Shown piece after piece: positions 28,343-35,698 of a stretch of 64,000 nucleotides of DNA. The translations under genes were made by a program, and so were the position numbers. The stretch is from Bacteroidales bacterium (GTDB lineage: Bacteria > Bacteroidota > Bacteroidia > Bacteroidales > CG2-30-32-10): positions 1 through 64,000 of the forward strand of contig DAOQAK010000014.1 in assembly GCA_035353855.1 (NCBI GenBank), written 5' to 3'. Each line of letters begins with the position of its first letter. Position 1 is the stretch's first letter. The notes below the pieces were generated by a model. It ran no database searches, was not told the origin of the DNA, and saw only the letters and a list, made by a program, of their open reading frames with translations.

Positions 28343-28957
28343 GTGAAAGCAATAAAGGACGAAGATATAATAACTGGTATAAGAAATAAAGAGCGCCATA
28401 TATTGGAATACCTTTATAAATCATATTATTATGATATAAGGGGAAGGATAGTTAAAAAATTCCAGTTTAAAGAAGAAGAAGCGGAAGATTTATTTCAGGA
28501 TGCGTTAATAATAATGTATAAAAAAATTATTGATAACGAATTGAATCTTACTTGCAGTTTTAAAACATATTTTTTTTCAGTCATAAACCTGATGCTTCAA
28601 AAAAGAATAAAATTACAAAACAGGAGAAAAGAAATTTTAGAATCTATTTTTGAAACTTCAGGTAATACTGATGCAGGCAAATTGAGTTCAGAGGAAATAT
28701 TATTTGAACTGGAACCGATTTCAGAAATGAAAAGAAGTCTGTTCTGGAAGAAATTTAAAGAATTGCCGGCGGACTGTAAAAAAATATTAATTAATTTTTT
28801 TGATAATATTGCTTTACGCGAGATAGCAAGGATAATAGGACATAGCAGTGAGAATTACACAAAGAAGAGAAAGCATTTATGCCAGGAAGCATTAATAAAA
28901 AAGATAAAAAACGATAATCAATATAAAATCATAAGAAAGTATGAAGATAAAGAATAA
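28343..28957 (+). CDS. ECF-type RNA polymerase sigma factor
   Basis: This 204-residue protein (GTG start) has sigma region 2 at about residues 15-85 (ILEYLYKSYYYDIRGRIVKK and AEDLFQDALIIMYKKI). Region 4 lies at about 135-190 (FKELPADCKKILINFF, then ALREIARIIGHSSENYTKKR with the recognition helix). Region 3 is absent, as in ECF factors. It is preceded directly by a motif shared with two downstream promoters, so it probably activates itself and those units. Its last 17 bases overlap the start of the TPR anti-sigma gene, a translationally coupled pair. ECF factors of this type in Bacteroidota are often linked to CHAT-TPR proteins, as here. Confidence 0.92.
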   Translation: MKAIKDEDIITGIRNKERHILEYLYKSYYYDIRGRIVKKFQFKEEEAEDLFQDALIIMYKKIIDNELNLTCSFKTYFFSVINLMLQKRIKLQNRRKEILESIFETSGNTDAGKLSSEEILFELEPISEMKRSLFWKKFKELPADCKKILINFFDNIALREIARIIGHSSENYTKKRKHLCQEALIKKIKNDNQYKIIRKYEDKE

Positions 28958-29717
28958 CATTGATGATATTGAAAAATATTTAAACAACGAACTTTCAGCG
29001 GGTGAACTTAATTCGTTTGAAGATGAATTAAGAAAAAATAAAAAATTAGCTGATGAAGTTAAATTGCGCATAGAAGTAAAAGATTTTCTGAAAAGCAAAG
29101 ATGAAATTGAATACCGCTCATTATTAGATGAAATCAAAGAAGACATGATCGGTGATGAAAACATTGAGCAGGGGGCTAAGAAATCAAAAGTAATCCGTAT
29201 GCATCCTTTCCGTTGGCAATATGCAGCTGCAGCTGTTTTGCTTTTGGGAATGATAACTGCTGCAATATTCTTTATGTTACGTCCGGCAGAAAATGAACGT
29301 TTGTATGCCCAGAACTTTACTCCCTATAATGCTTCCGATCTTGTACGCTCAGATGAACAGGCTGCACTTACACCGTTCCAGTCAGCGCTGAATGAATACA
29401 ATTCAGGGAATTATGAAAAATCATGGAAATTATTCAAGGATATTTCTTCTTCAAATCAGGATAATGCCGAAGCTTTTTTTATAAGAGGAATCTCCGCAAT
29501 GGAAATAAATAATTTTGATGATGCACTATCATCATTTATTGAAGTGGCAAATGATCAGAATTCACTGTATGCCGAGCATGCAGAATGGTATATGGCTTTA
29601 TGCTATTTAAAGAAAGATGATAAGGAAAATGCACTGAAATATTTGAATAAGATTATAGCGGAAAAAAACATATACAGGAATAAAGCAACGGAAATTATTG
29701 AGAAACTGAGCGATTAA
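28941..29717 (+). CDS. Membrane anti-sigma factor with TPR periplasmic domain
   Basis: This 258-residue protein has a cytoplasmic N-terminus (1-90) with IEKYLNNELSAGELNSFEDE, the short helical anti-sigma-like segment that replaces a zinc finger in many Bacteroidota anti-sigmas. One transmembrane helix follows at 93-113. The C-terminal domain (about 140-258) holds two or three TPR helices (ALNEYNSGNYEKSWKLF, AEWYMALCYLKKDDKENAL). The gene overlaps the ECF sigma gene by 17 bases. It probably sequesters that sigma factor until the periplasmic TPR part senses a protein partner. It converges with the CHAT gene, with only four bases between the stop codons. Confidence 0.85.
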   Translation: MKIKNNIDDIEKYLNNELSAGELNSFEDELRKNKKLADEVKLRIEVKDFLKSKDEIEYRSLLDEIKEDMIGDENIEQGAKKSKVIRMHPFRWQYAAAAVLLLGMITAAIFFMLRPAENERLYAQNFTPYNASDLVRSDEQAALTPFQSALNEYNSGNYEKSWKLFKDISSSNQDNAEAFFIRGISAMEINNFDDALSSFIEVANDQNSLYAEHAEWYMALCYLKKDDKENALKYLNKIIAEKNIYRNKATEIIEKLSD

Positions 29718-29721
29718 TTAA

Positions 29722-30090
29722 TCAGTGTGATTTTGCATACGATAAGGATAATGAAAATTTATCCATAACGAATATTTTAAAAAAGATAACGAATCCGATT
29801 AATAATAAAATTAATATACCTCTTCTGAAGTTTGCTAAATAATTTTTCTCTGATTTTTGTTCAACTTTTAAAGGTTCATGATTTCCAAAATTTATATAAC
29901 CTGCCCAGTAGTATGGATTAGAATTTATATTATCGGAATTATTTAAGTAATCAAGTTTCGCAAGTCTCAGCGCTTCATCTTTCGCTTTGCCCTGCGCAAG
30001 GTAAGCATAGAAATTTTTGATCAGTTCGGAACTTGTCCGGTCGTTTATTTCCCAAAGTGTCATTACCAGGCTGGGACATCCGGCATACAT
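29722..30090 (-). pseudogene. Separated 3' part of the TPR-CHAT gene (end of CHAT domain plus membrane helix)
   Basis: This frame is the in-frame continuation of the CHAT protein after a TGA at 30096-30094. It reads MYAGCPSLVMTLWEINDRTS, then ELIKNFYAYLAQG and NPYYWAGYINFG, the standard end of a CHAT domain. A transmembrane helix follows (about residues 90-110, GILILLLIGFVIFFKIF) with a short tail. As a separate protein of at most 122 residues it would be half a fold. It is meaningful only if the stop is read through, if it is an error, or if the two parts assemble. Confidence 0.75.
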
Positions 30091-30093
30091 AAA

Positions 30094-33060
30094 TCAGCGT
30101 GCCAGGCAAAGCATGCCTTCGCCTTTAACTATTTTTCCTGTACCGGTATTACAGGCACTCAATACAGATAGCTGGGAATTTATTTGCATACCGAACAATT
30201 CGTAGGTGTTAAGCATTCCATTATTTCCTGATTCCTGTTCGAATGCAAGCTTTGAATACATAGGATTAACATCATCGATCTTTGTATGCATTGCTAAATG
30301 CAGAATACCATAATTTGAAGAATTATTTTTGAAGTTATTGATGGTAGCGTTATTGCCTTCAAATATTTGTCCTTTGAAAATCGAACTGATGCTGTTTACT
30401 TCTTCAACAGCGCCTTTCAGAGGAGTTAATGTTTTTGCATAGTTACGGGTTTCTCCATTTTCCTGTAACGAATTTTCATAAGTAGGAGCAAAGGCGAGCA
30501 ATGAATTATTGGTTCCGCTTAACGCTTTGTTGGAATTGAAAAGCAGTGTGCCTGAAGCAGCATATGAAACCGATGATCTCTTTATCAGGTACGGTAAATT
30601 GTTGAATCCTTTGATATCATTGCCTGCATCGGCGTATAATAATGATTCAAAGGGTGTGTTGTAAAGTATTTCATCGGGAATGATTATCAGCTTTTTTTCT
30701 TTAAAAATATTTTCATAGGGTTTTAAAAGGATTTTATAAAGAGAGAATGCAGTAGTTGCATATTCCCTGCATGCGCTATTATCTTTTACTTTGGGGGTAT
30801 TTATACATTGTACGTACTTATCGACTTTGTTGGTAAAAGAGCTGTCAACAGCCTGAATATTTATTTTTTTATTTTTCCCGGAAATGATAAATGATATAAG
30901 TTTATTATCCGTCAGTGTGTATTCAATAAACGCTTCATTGTTTTTTAGTTTATTTGTGATCGTATCAGCGCTTATTGCAGTGGTGTTGTATTTTAAATTG
31001 TAGTATTCGGGATAGGCTTTTTCAAGATAATGAATAAGGTTGTTGTTGTATGTGGTTAATTCCGCAATATTCAAATTTAAATAAGATATTTTTTTACTGT
31101 CGGTTTTAGCTAATTTATTTTCTTCGTATAGTAGTTGTTTGTATTGTTCAATTTGCAGTTGTAATTTTTTTTCAAGTTTCTGAAAAGCGACAGGAACTTT
31201 TCCGATAGTAAAAGCCTCATTATTCCTAATGGCAGCAAGCAATGTTGATGATTTGCTTTTTTCGGCATACATGAATGCCTGGTTAAAATATTTTTCCGAA
31301 TCCGTTTGTGAAAATAATTGCGATGCTACTTCAATCGCGTTATCGAAAGTTTCGTTTTCGTTTTCAAGCATTATGGCTGAACTTTCAGAATTGTTGTAAA
31401 GGAATTTAAATTTATCAATTGCATCAATGGCAAGTTTGTATGAGTTAAGCGATGCCTGTAAAAGTTTAATGTTACCTGTGTCGGATTGATATTTTTTATA
31501 AAAAGCTTTTCCTTTTCCTTTTAATGTGATTAATAAATCAATATCGGCAGAAATATTTTTTGTAGAAATATCATTATAAATATTATTCTTGTCGGTGCCT
31601 TTAATTTGCGATGCAAGAGCAAGCTGGTAATTTTGCAGGGCTTTATCATAATCACATTTATTCATCCACAGGTTAGCGATATCATTGTATGCAGCAGTTG
31701 TATTGATATTGTAAAATCCGTATTTATTGATGCAAATATCCAAAGCTCTGGAATAACTTGAAAGAGCTTTTTCTAAATTATTATTATTAAGACAGAAAGT
31801 TCCATAATGCAATAGAACATTAGCAAGAACAGGCTCATTCGTGTTTTTATGCAGATAATTTATTATGGCATTATAAGTAGAATCTGATTTTTCGGTTTGT
31901 TCCGTTTTTTCAAAACATTTTGCTAAAAGTAAAAATGAATTAACATCTTTATCTTGTTTGTATTTTTGTTTAAGCAGGATACATTTCTGGTAATTCTGAA
32001 TTGCTTCATTGGTCTTGTTTAGCCCTGAATATGCTGTTCCTAGGTAATAATAAAGGTATGGTAAGTATATTTTATTATATGAAGTGTCGGAATTAAAATA
32101 AGATAATGCATTATTTCCTTGGGTAATTGCATTATTATAATTATGTAACTTAAGGTAGATAATAGTTTTTTGATTGCAAGATAATCCATGAAAAACCTTG
32201 TTTACAGAAGGATTGTTTTTTAGAATTAAATCGACAGATTTTAAGTATTGGATAGCATCTGAATATTTGCCTAATTGTATGTTTAAGATTACAATATTAA
32301 TAGTGTTTATAATTTTATCTTGTATATTTTTTTTAATTAGTAATGCAGATTTTTTATAACATTCCAATGATCTGTCATATTTGCCCAGCATCCATAAATT
32401 AGTGCCAATATAACTCCAGCATTTCGATATAATGGACGAATTGTCTTTTTTACATCGCGATGCAAAAAAGATGGATTTGGTAAAGTTTAAAATAGATTCA
32501 TTATAATTGCCTTTCGCGTAATATCCCATTCCCAGGGCATAATATGGCAGCATCAATGATGTGTCAGCAATATTTATTTTTTTATGGATTGAAACGGACC
32601 GATTAGCATATTCTATTGATTTGTCAAAAAGTGATTTTTCATTGAACAAAAATGACTGAGCACAGTATAAGGAAGAAAATAGCACATCATCCGTTTTGAA
32701 ATATTTTAAAGCTATGCTTTCTGCTTTTGCAAATATTTTTTCAGCAGCGTTTAGTTCTTTAAGGTTTTTTAGGCATTTGCCTTGATTAATGAGGCTTTGT
32801 GTGTATAGACGCCAGTTTTTATTTTGTGCATATAAAAGGGATGCATTTTTATACTTTTCGGCAGCCTTTTGAAACAAATCATCTTCAAATAATTTATTTG
32901 CTTGCGAATATTGAATTTCAGCTATAGTACTGTTTTGCCTGTTTTCTATATAATTATTGAAAATACCTGTGCCTGCTGGTAAGTAAAGGCTTGTGAATAT
33001 AAAAATTAATGAAAATACAAGGAGTTTATTTAAACTCTTTTTCCTTTTTTCCAGGGGCAT
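30094..33060 (-). CDS. TPR-CHAT protease-like protein, cut short by an in-frame TGA
   Basis: This 988-residue protein has an N-terminal signal or anchor (about 10-28). At least ten TPR-like helical repeats follow from about residue 40 to 560 (for example YYLGTAYSGLNKTNEAIQNY, ALGMGYYAKGNYNESILNF), then a CHAT domain from about residue 720. The clan CD protease dyad is present: His925 in ILHLAMHTK and Cys970 in LSACNTGTG. Immediately after GEGMLCLAR the codon TGA appears where the family usually has Gly or Ala (LARGF/LARAF); a GGA-to-TGA change would explain it. The remaining CHAT strand-helix units and a membrane helix continue in frame to 29722, for a full protein of 1112 codons. CHAT enzymes are caspase/separase relatives. 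A housekeeping-type -7 box precedes the gene. Confidence 0.85.
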   Translation of the reverse strand: MPLEKRKKSLNKLLVFSLIFIFTSLYLPAGTGIFNNYIENRQNSTIAEIQYSQANKLFEDDLFQKAAEKYKNASLLYAQNKNWRLYTQSLINQGKCLKNLKELNAAEKIFAKAESIALKYFKTDDVLFSSLYCAQSFLFNEKSLFDKSIEYANRSVSIHKKINIADTSLMLPYYALGMGYYAKGNYNESILNFTKSIFFASRCKKDNSSIISKCWSYIGTNLWMLGKYDRSLECYKKSALLIKKNIQDKIINTINIVILNIQLGKYSDAIQYLKSVDLILKNNPSVNKVFHGLSCNQKTIIYLKLHNYNNAITQGNNALSYFNSDTSYNKIYLPYLYYYLGTAYSGLNKTNEAIQNYQKCILLKQKYKQDKDVNSFLLLAKCFEKTEQTEKSDSTYNAIINYLHKNTNEPVLANVLLHYGTFCLNNNNLEKALSSYSRALDICINKYGFYNINTTAAYNDIANLWMNKCDYDKALQNYQLALASQIKGTDKNNIYNDISTKNISADIDLLITLKGKGKAFYKKYQSDTGNIKLLQASLNSYKLAIDAIDKFKFLYNNSESSAIMLENENETFDNAIEVASQLFSQTDSEKYFNQAFMYAEKSKSSTLLAAIRNNEAFTIGKVPVAFQKLEKKLQLQIEQYKQLLYEENKLAKTDSKKISYLNLNIAELTTYNNNLIHYLEKAYPEYYNLKYNTTAISADTITNKLKNNEAFIEYTLTDNKLISFIISGKNKKINIQAVDSSFTNKVDKYVQCINTPKVKDNSACREYATTAFSLYKILLKPYENIFKEKKLIIIPDEILYNTPFESLLYADAGNDIKGFNNLPYLIKRSSVSYAASGTLLFNSNKALSGTNNSLLAFAPTYENSLQENGETRNYAKTLTPLKGAVEEVNSISSIFKGQIFEGNNATINNFKNNSSNYGILHLAMHTKIDDVNPMYSKLAFEQESGNNGMLNTYELFGMQINSQLSVLSACNTGTGKIVKGEGMLCLAR

Positions 33061-33103
33061 GTGCTTACTAAATAATAAGTATACGATAAGTGCATATATA
33101 CAT

Positions 33104-33111
33104 CAAAGATA
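33104..33111 (-). promoter_or_regulatory. Housekeeping -7 box (TATCTTTG) of the CHAT gene
   Basis: Read on the minus strand, TATCTTTG matches TAnnTTTG 43 bases before the CHAT start codon. The CHAT gene therefore seems to be expressed by the main sigma factor, unlike the neighbouring peptide gene, which has the ECF-type motif. Confidence 0.6.
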
Positions 33112-33195
33112 GGAATTTTTAATAACATAAAATGTTAAATTATTCCCTTAATAATTAGCGATATAATGTTTTTATGTGAAATACTTAGAAAAATA

Positions 33196-33234
33196 GGGTA
33201 ACCTTTTAATACCTCAAGGAATTAATACTATAGA
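33196..33234 (+). promoter_or_regulatory. Putative ECF-sigma promoter, site 2 (peptide gene)
   Basis: GGGTAACCTTTT, ten bases, GGAATTAATACTATAGA. It has the same boxes and spacing as site 1 and lies 45 bases before the ATG of the LKGG peptide gene. Confidence 0.8.
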
Positions 33235-33279
33235 AGACGGTCTTTAATTTTTTAATACTAACAATTAAAATTTAAAGCT

Positions 33280-33441
33280 ATGAAAACAAAACATGAAAAC
33301 CGGAAAAGGCAAAGCATTTTGATGCATTTTGCCAATGAAAAATTGGAAAGTTTTGAATTACTACGCTTAAAAGGAGGAGAGGATCCACCACCTGTTAATC
33401 CTCCCATATTGCCACCACCACCACCATTGAATAAAAATTAA
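33280..33441 (+). CDS. Short LKGG-leader, proline-rich peptide
   Basis: This 53-residue peptide starts MKTKHENRKRQSILMHF and has a leader ending FELLRLKGG (residues 25-33). The C-terminal 20 residues consist mostly of Pro (EDPPPVNPPILPPPPPL). The basic, amphipathic leader ending in LKGG resembles the double-glycine leaders of secreted or modified peptides in Bacteroidota. Support for it being a gene: an ECF-type promoter 45 bases upstream, a hairpin terminator 13 bases downstream, and a second leader copy 0.5 kb away aligned as KRQ-x5-FA-x-E-x-L-x-x-FEL-x-x-LKG. The proline tail has no Cys, Ser or Thr, so it does not look like a lanthipeptide core. A role as protease substrate or signal is inference. 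Confidence 0.7.
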   Translation: MKTKHENRKRQSILMHFANEKLESFELLRLKGGEDPPPVNPPILPPPPPLNKN

Positions 33442-33454
33442 ATAATAATTATAT

Positions 33455-33475
33455 AAAGGCGCTTATGGCGCCTTT
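33455..33475 (+). terminator. Terminator of the LKGG peptide gene
   Basis: AAAGGCGC (33455-33462) pairs perfectly with GCGCCTTT (33468-33475) around a 5-base loop and runs into an AT-rich tail. It begins 13 bases after the peptide stop. The 33476-33758 region holds no gene that I trust. Confidence 0.8.
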
Positions 33476-33758
33476 ATTATTTTGAGGAACATGCTCTAAT
33501 ACGGAGATATAAAATTATAATATTTTGCCTGTCAATCATAGTTTTGAGTAAGATAACTGTAATTGCCTGCGTGGTAACTATCGTTCCGACCCTCCAAACA
33601 TAGTTTCCTGACTTTTTATTATCGTTAATGGCAAGTAAACTATAATTACTTACATGTTTTTTATTCAATGATATGAAATACGATAATTATAAATGAAGTT
33701 TTTATTATTCTTATTATCAGTGATATGTAATTTGTAAATAAAAATGTTTTAAAAATAT

Positions 33759-33797
33759 GGGTAACCTTTTATTGACTCAAGGTATTAATACAATAGA
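33759..33797 (+). promoter_or_regulatory. Putative ECF-sigma promoter, site 3 (peptide remnant/receiver/LytTR)
   Basis: GGGTAACCTTTT, ten bases, GGTATTAATACAATAGA. It is the third copy with the same spacing. It lies 35 bases before the degenerate peptide frame and about 240 bases before the receiver gene. Confidence 0.78.
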
Positions 33798-33832
33798 AGG
33801 TCAAATTTATAAAACTGATTTATTAATATAAA

Positions 33833-33940
33833 ATGTGAAATAAAAGAAGGAAGAGACAGATCATGATATTGCGGTTTGCTATAGAAAACTTAATAGTTTT
33901 TGAGTTGATATGTTTAAAGGGATGGGGTATATGTCTTTAA
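33833..33940 (+). pseudogene. Second LKG-leader peptide, apparently degenerate
   Basis: The frame from ATG 33833 has TGA as its second codon and then reads NKRRKRQIMILRFA, with IENLIVFELICLKGWGICL and a stop at 33938-33940. From KRQ to LKG it aligns without gaps to the first peptide (KRQ, five residues, FA, then FEL and LKG). The double glycine is GWG instead of GG and the proline tail is missing. A shorter peptide of 25 residues could start at ATG 33863. It sits in the expected place, just after an ECF-type promoter, so it is either a decaying paralogue or a short variant. Confidence 0.55.
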
Positions 33941-34038
33941 TATTCCAGCTATACATAAACTATCAACATTATTAACTACAAAATAAAATATCACATAACA
34001 GGAAGTTGCAAACAGCACCTTCCTAAATAAAGTAATGA

Positions 34039-34443
34039 ATGAGAGCCATAAAAAAAGTAGTACTTGTTGCAGATGAAAATTTTTTGTCAAGCTATTTAAT
34101 TAGCAAATATATATGCAAAGCAGATCATAGTGTAATATGGACACAGAATGGTCTTGAAGCAGTAAAAATGTGTGAAATAAATCCGGAAATAGATTTGGTG
34201 ATTATGAATGTTAGTTTGTCAGAATTAAGCGGTGTTGAAGCAGCCCATAGAATTAAGGAATTGAGGTGTGGGCTTCCTGTTGTTTTGCATTCTGCAAGCA
34301 ATCGGATTTGCGATTTTGCTGCAAATATTGATTGTGATGATTTTATCAATAAACAGGTCGATAAGGAAATAATTATTGGAATTATAAATAAATATCTTAA
34401 TACAAACGGAGACATAAAAAAAATTCTTCGTGTATTATCATAA
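34039..34443 (+). CDS. Pseudo-receiver domain protein (phosphosite Asp replaced by Asn)
   Basis: This 134-residue single-domain protein has the response-regulator receiver fold. It has VVLVADEN (acidic pocket Asp12/Glu13), IDLVIMNVSLSELSGVEAA, a strand LPVVLHSAS and the conserved Lys105 in DDFINKQVDKE. The residue that should be the phosphorylated Asp is Asn57, so classical phosphotransfer is unlikely. It lies 98 bases before a separate LytTR DNA-binding protein. Together they look like a LytTR response regulator divided into two genes. The unit is preceded by ECF-type promoter site 3. No histidine kinase is nearby. Confidence 0.85.
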   Translation: MRAIKKVVLVADENFLSSYLISKYICKADHSVIWTQNGLEAVKMCEINPEIDLVIMNVSLSELSGVEAAHRIKELRCGLPVVLHSASNRICDFAANIDCDDFINKQVDKEIIIGIINKYLNTNGDIKKILRVLS

Positions 34444-34541
34444 AGATAAATGCTGCTATATAACGGTTGTTATATGTATGCTATGGGTTATGAATAATCA
34501 TTTTAAAATTATATACTATCAAAAATCCTGAAATATTAATT

Positions 34542-34922
34542 ATGGAAATTAGTGAAAATAAAAATAAAACAGATGTTTCTTCAGCATACAAATATATTGT
34601 GGAACAGTCTGCAAATATTACTCATTGCAAAGCAGATGGGAATTATACATGGATACACTTCATTAATCATGAACCTTTATATGTATCGAAAAGATTGAAT
34701 GTTTTACTAAACCTTTTAAACATGACAAATTTTTTCCGTTGTCATAAATCATATCTTGTAAATATTAATCATATAAAAGAAATATATAATGATAGCAGTA
34801 ATTTAATGTTATTACGCGATGGAAAAAAAATCAATGTGGCTTTCCGGAAGTTAAAAGAATTAAAATTTAAACTGGAAGGAAACTTCGTTACTGCTTCTAA
34901 TTATATGTCCATGAATAATTAA
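34542..34922 (+). CDS. LytTR-domain transcriptional regulator
   Basis: This 126-residue protein consists mainly of a LytTR DNA-binding domain at about residues 18-110 (ANITHCKADGNYTWIHF, then RLNVLLNLL, FFRCHKSYLVNINHIKEIY and KINVAFRKLKELK). The FxRxHxSYLVNxxxI signature is complete. There is no receiver or membrane part. The preceding pseudo-receiver gene may provide the partner domain in trans. LytTR proteins bind direct repeats, often upstream of peptide or bacteriocin genes, which fits the peptide context; target sites are not identified. Confidence 0.9.
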   Translation: MEISENKNKTDVSSAYKYIVEQSANITHCKADGNYTWIHFINHEPLYVSKRLNVLLNLLNMTNFFRCHKSYLVNINHIKEIYNDSSNLMLLRDGKKINVAFRKLKELKFKLEGNFVTASNYMSMNN

Positions 34923-35079
34923 TTGTTTTTTAATTTTTGAATTTTGGGTTTTACGATATAACTGTTAAGAAAAAATAAATTTAAATTTTTTTAATCAATA
35001 TGCATTTATGTAAGGATTCTGACATTGTAAATCCAACAACATAACAGTTATAGTAAAAGGTTATTCAATCATTAAAACA

Positions 35080-35134
35080 GCCCGGGATAAAATAATTGGG
35101 TAGTCATAGCTCACTTATTTCCCGGGCATTTTTT
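35080..35134 (+). terminator. Terminator after the LytTR unit
   Basis: GCCCGGGA (35080-35087) pairs with TCCCGGGC (35120-35127) over a long 32-base loop and is followed by ATTTTTT. It separates the LytTR unit from the next block. The long loop could instead be a small structured RNA. Confidence 0.7.
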
Positions 35135-35178
35135 AACGAAACAAAATATAAATATATACAAATAGTAAAAAGTAAAAT

Positions 35179-35493
35179 ATGAAACTTCCTCATACTATTT
35201 TATCCGATGCCATCCAGTTTACTCTTACAAAAATGGAAGTTAAACACTGGCTAAAGGCAAGAAATGGGAATCCCCAACAAACCATTAACGAAATAAAATC
35301 ATTTATAAAAGATTTTAGTGATGATGTTTGCATCCATGTTGTAATAAAATATAACCCGCTAAATAATTGGGAAGATGTTGATAAAATTATTGTTGAACTT
35401 AAATGGTCGCATTTAAGCGGCTTTACTGTTTCCGGTTTGACAACACCTGATGCTACGAAAAAGGAATTAAGACCGGATATTTATTTTAGTTAA
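35179..35493 (+). CDS. Hypothetical protein
   Basis: This 104-residue soluble protein has no signal peptide. The N-terminal half is helical (HTILSDAIQFTLTKMEVKHWL, then INEIKSFIKDF) and the C-terminal half has strands (VCIHVVIKYNP, IIVELKWSHLSG). I recognise no domain. It follows the hairpin terminator of the LytTR unit by 45 bases and opens a block of unknown genes and hydrolases. Confidence 0.6.
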   Translation: MKLPHTILSDAIQFTLTKMEVKHWLKARNGNPQQTINEIKSFIKDFSDDVCIHVVIKYNPLNNWEDVDKIIVELKWSHLSGFTVSGLTTPDATKKELRPDIYFS

Positions 35494-35500
35494 TTTTTTA

Positions 35501-35520
35501 TATCCCCTAAAAAGGGGATA
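35501..35520. repeat. Short palindrome
   Basis: TATCCCC (35501-35507) and GGGGATA (35514-35520) form a perfect 7-bp hairpin with a 6-base A-rich loop, eight bases after a stop codon. It resembles the palindromes at 11404-11458. Confidence 0.55.
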
Positions 35521-35698
35521 GTTGAATTTTAAAAATACCCTAAAAAGAGAATTGTTTTGAACTATTAAATGCAATTAATTTGTGTAGAATAATTTGTCGG
35601 AATAAATCTGAACATTCGGAAATATGGCTAATGATAAAAATCACCTATAGAAAATAAGACTACCAAATAATTTTTTTAATAATAAAAAATATAAAAGT

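Noticed and set aside
30094..30096. TGA in the CHAT gene as a selenocysteine codon
   Set aside because: The position is normally Gly/Ala, not Cys. I saw no strong hairpin immediately after it, and a GGA-to-TGA change is simpler.
33477..33668. A 63-codon minus-strand frame downstream of the LKGG peptide
   Set aside because: No promoter box, no homologous motif, and it begins in the tail of the peptide terminator; it looks like chance.
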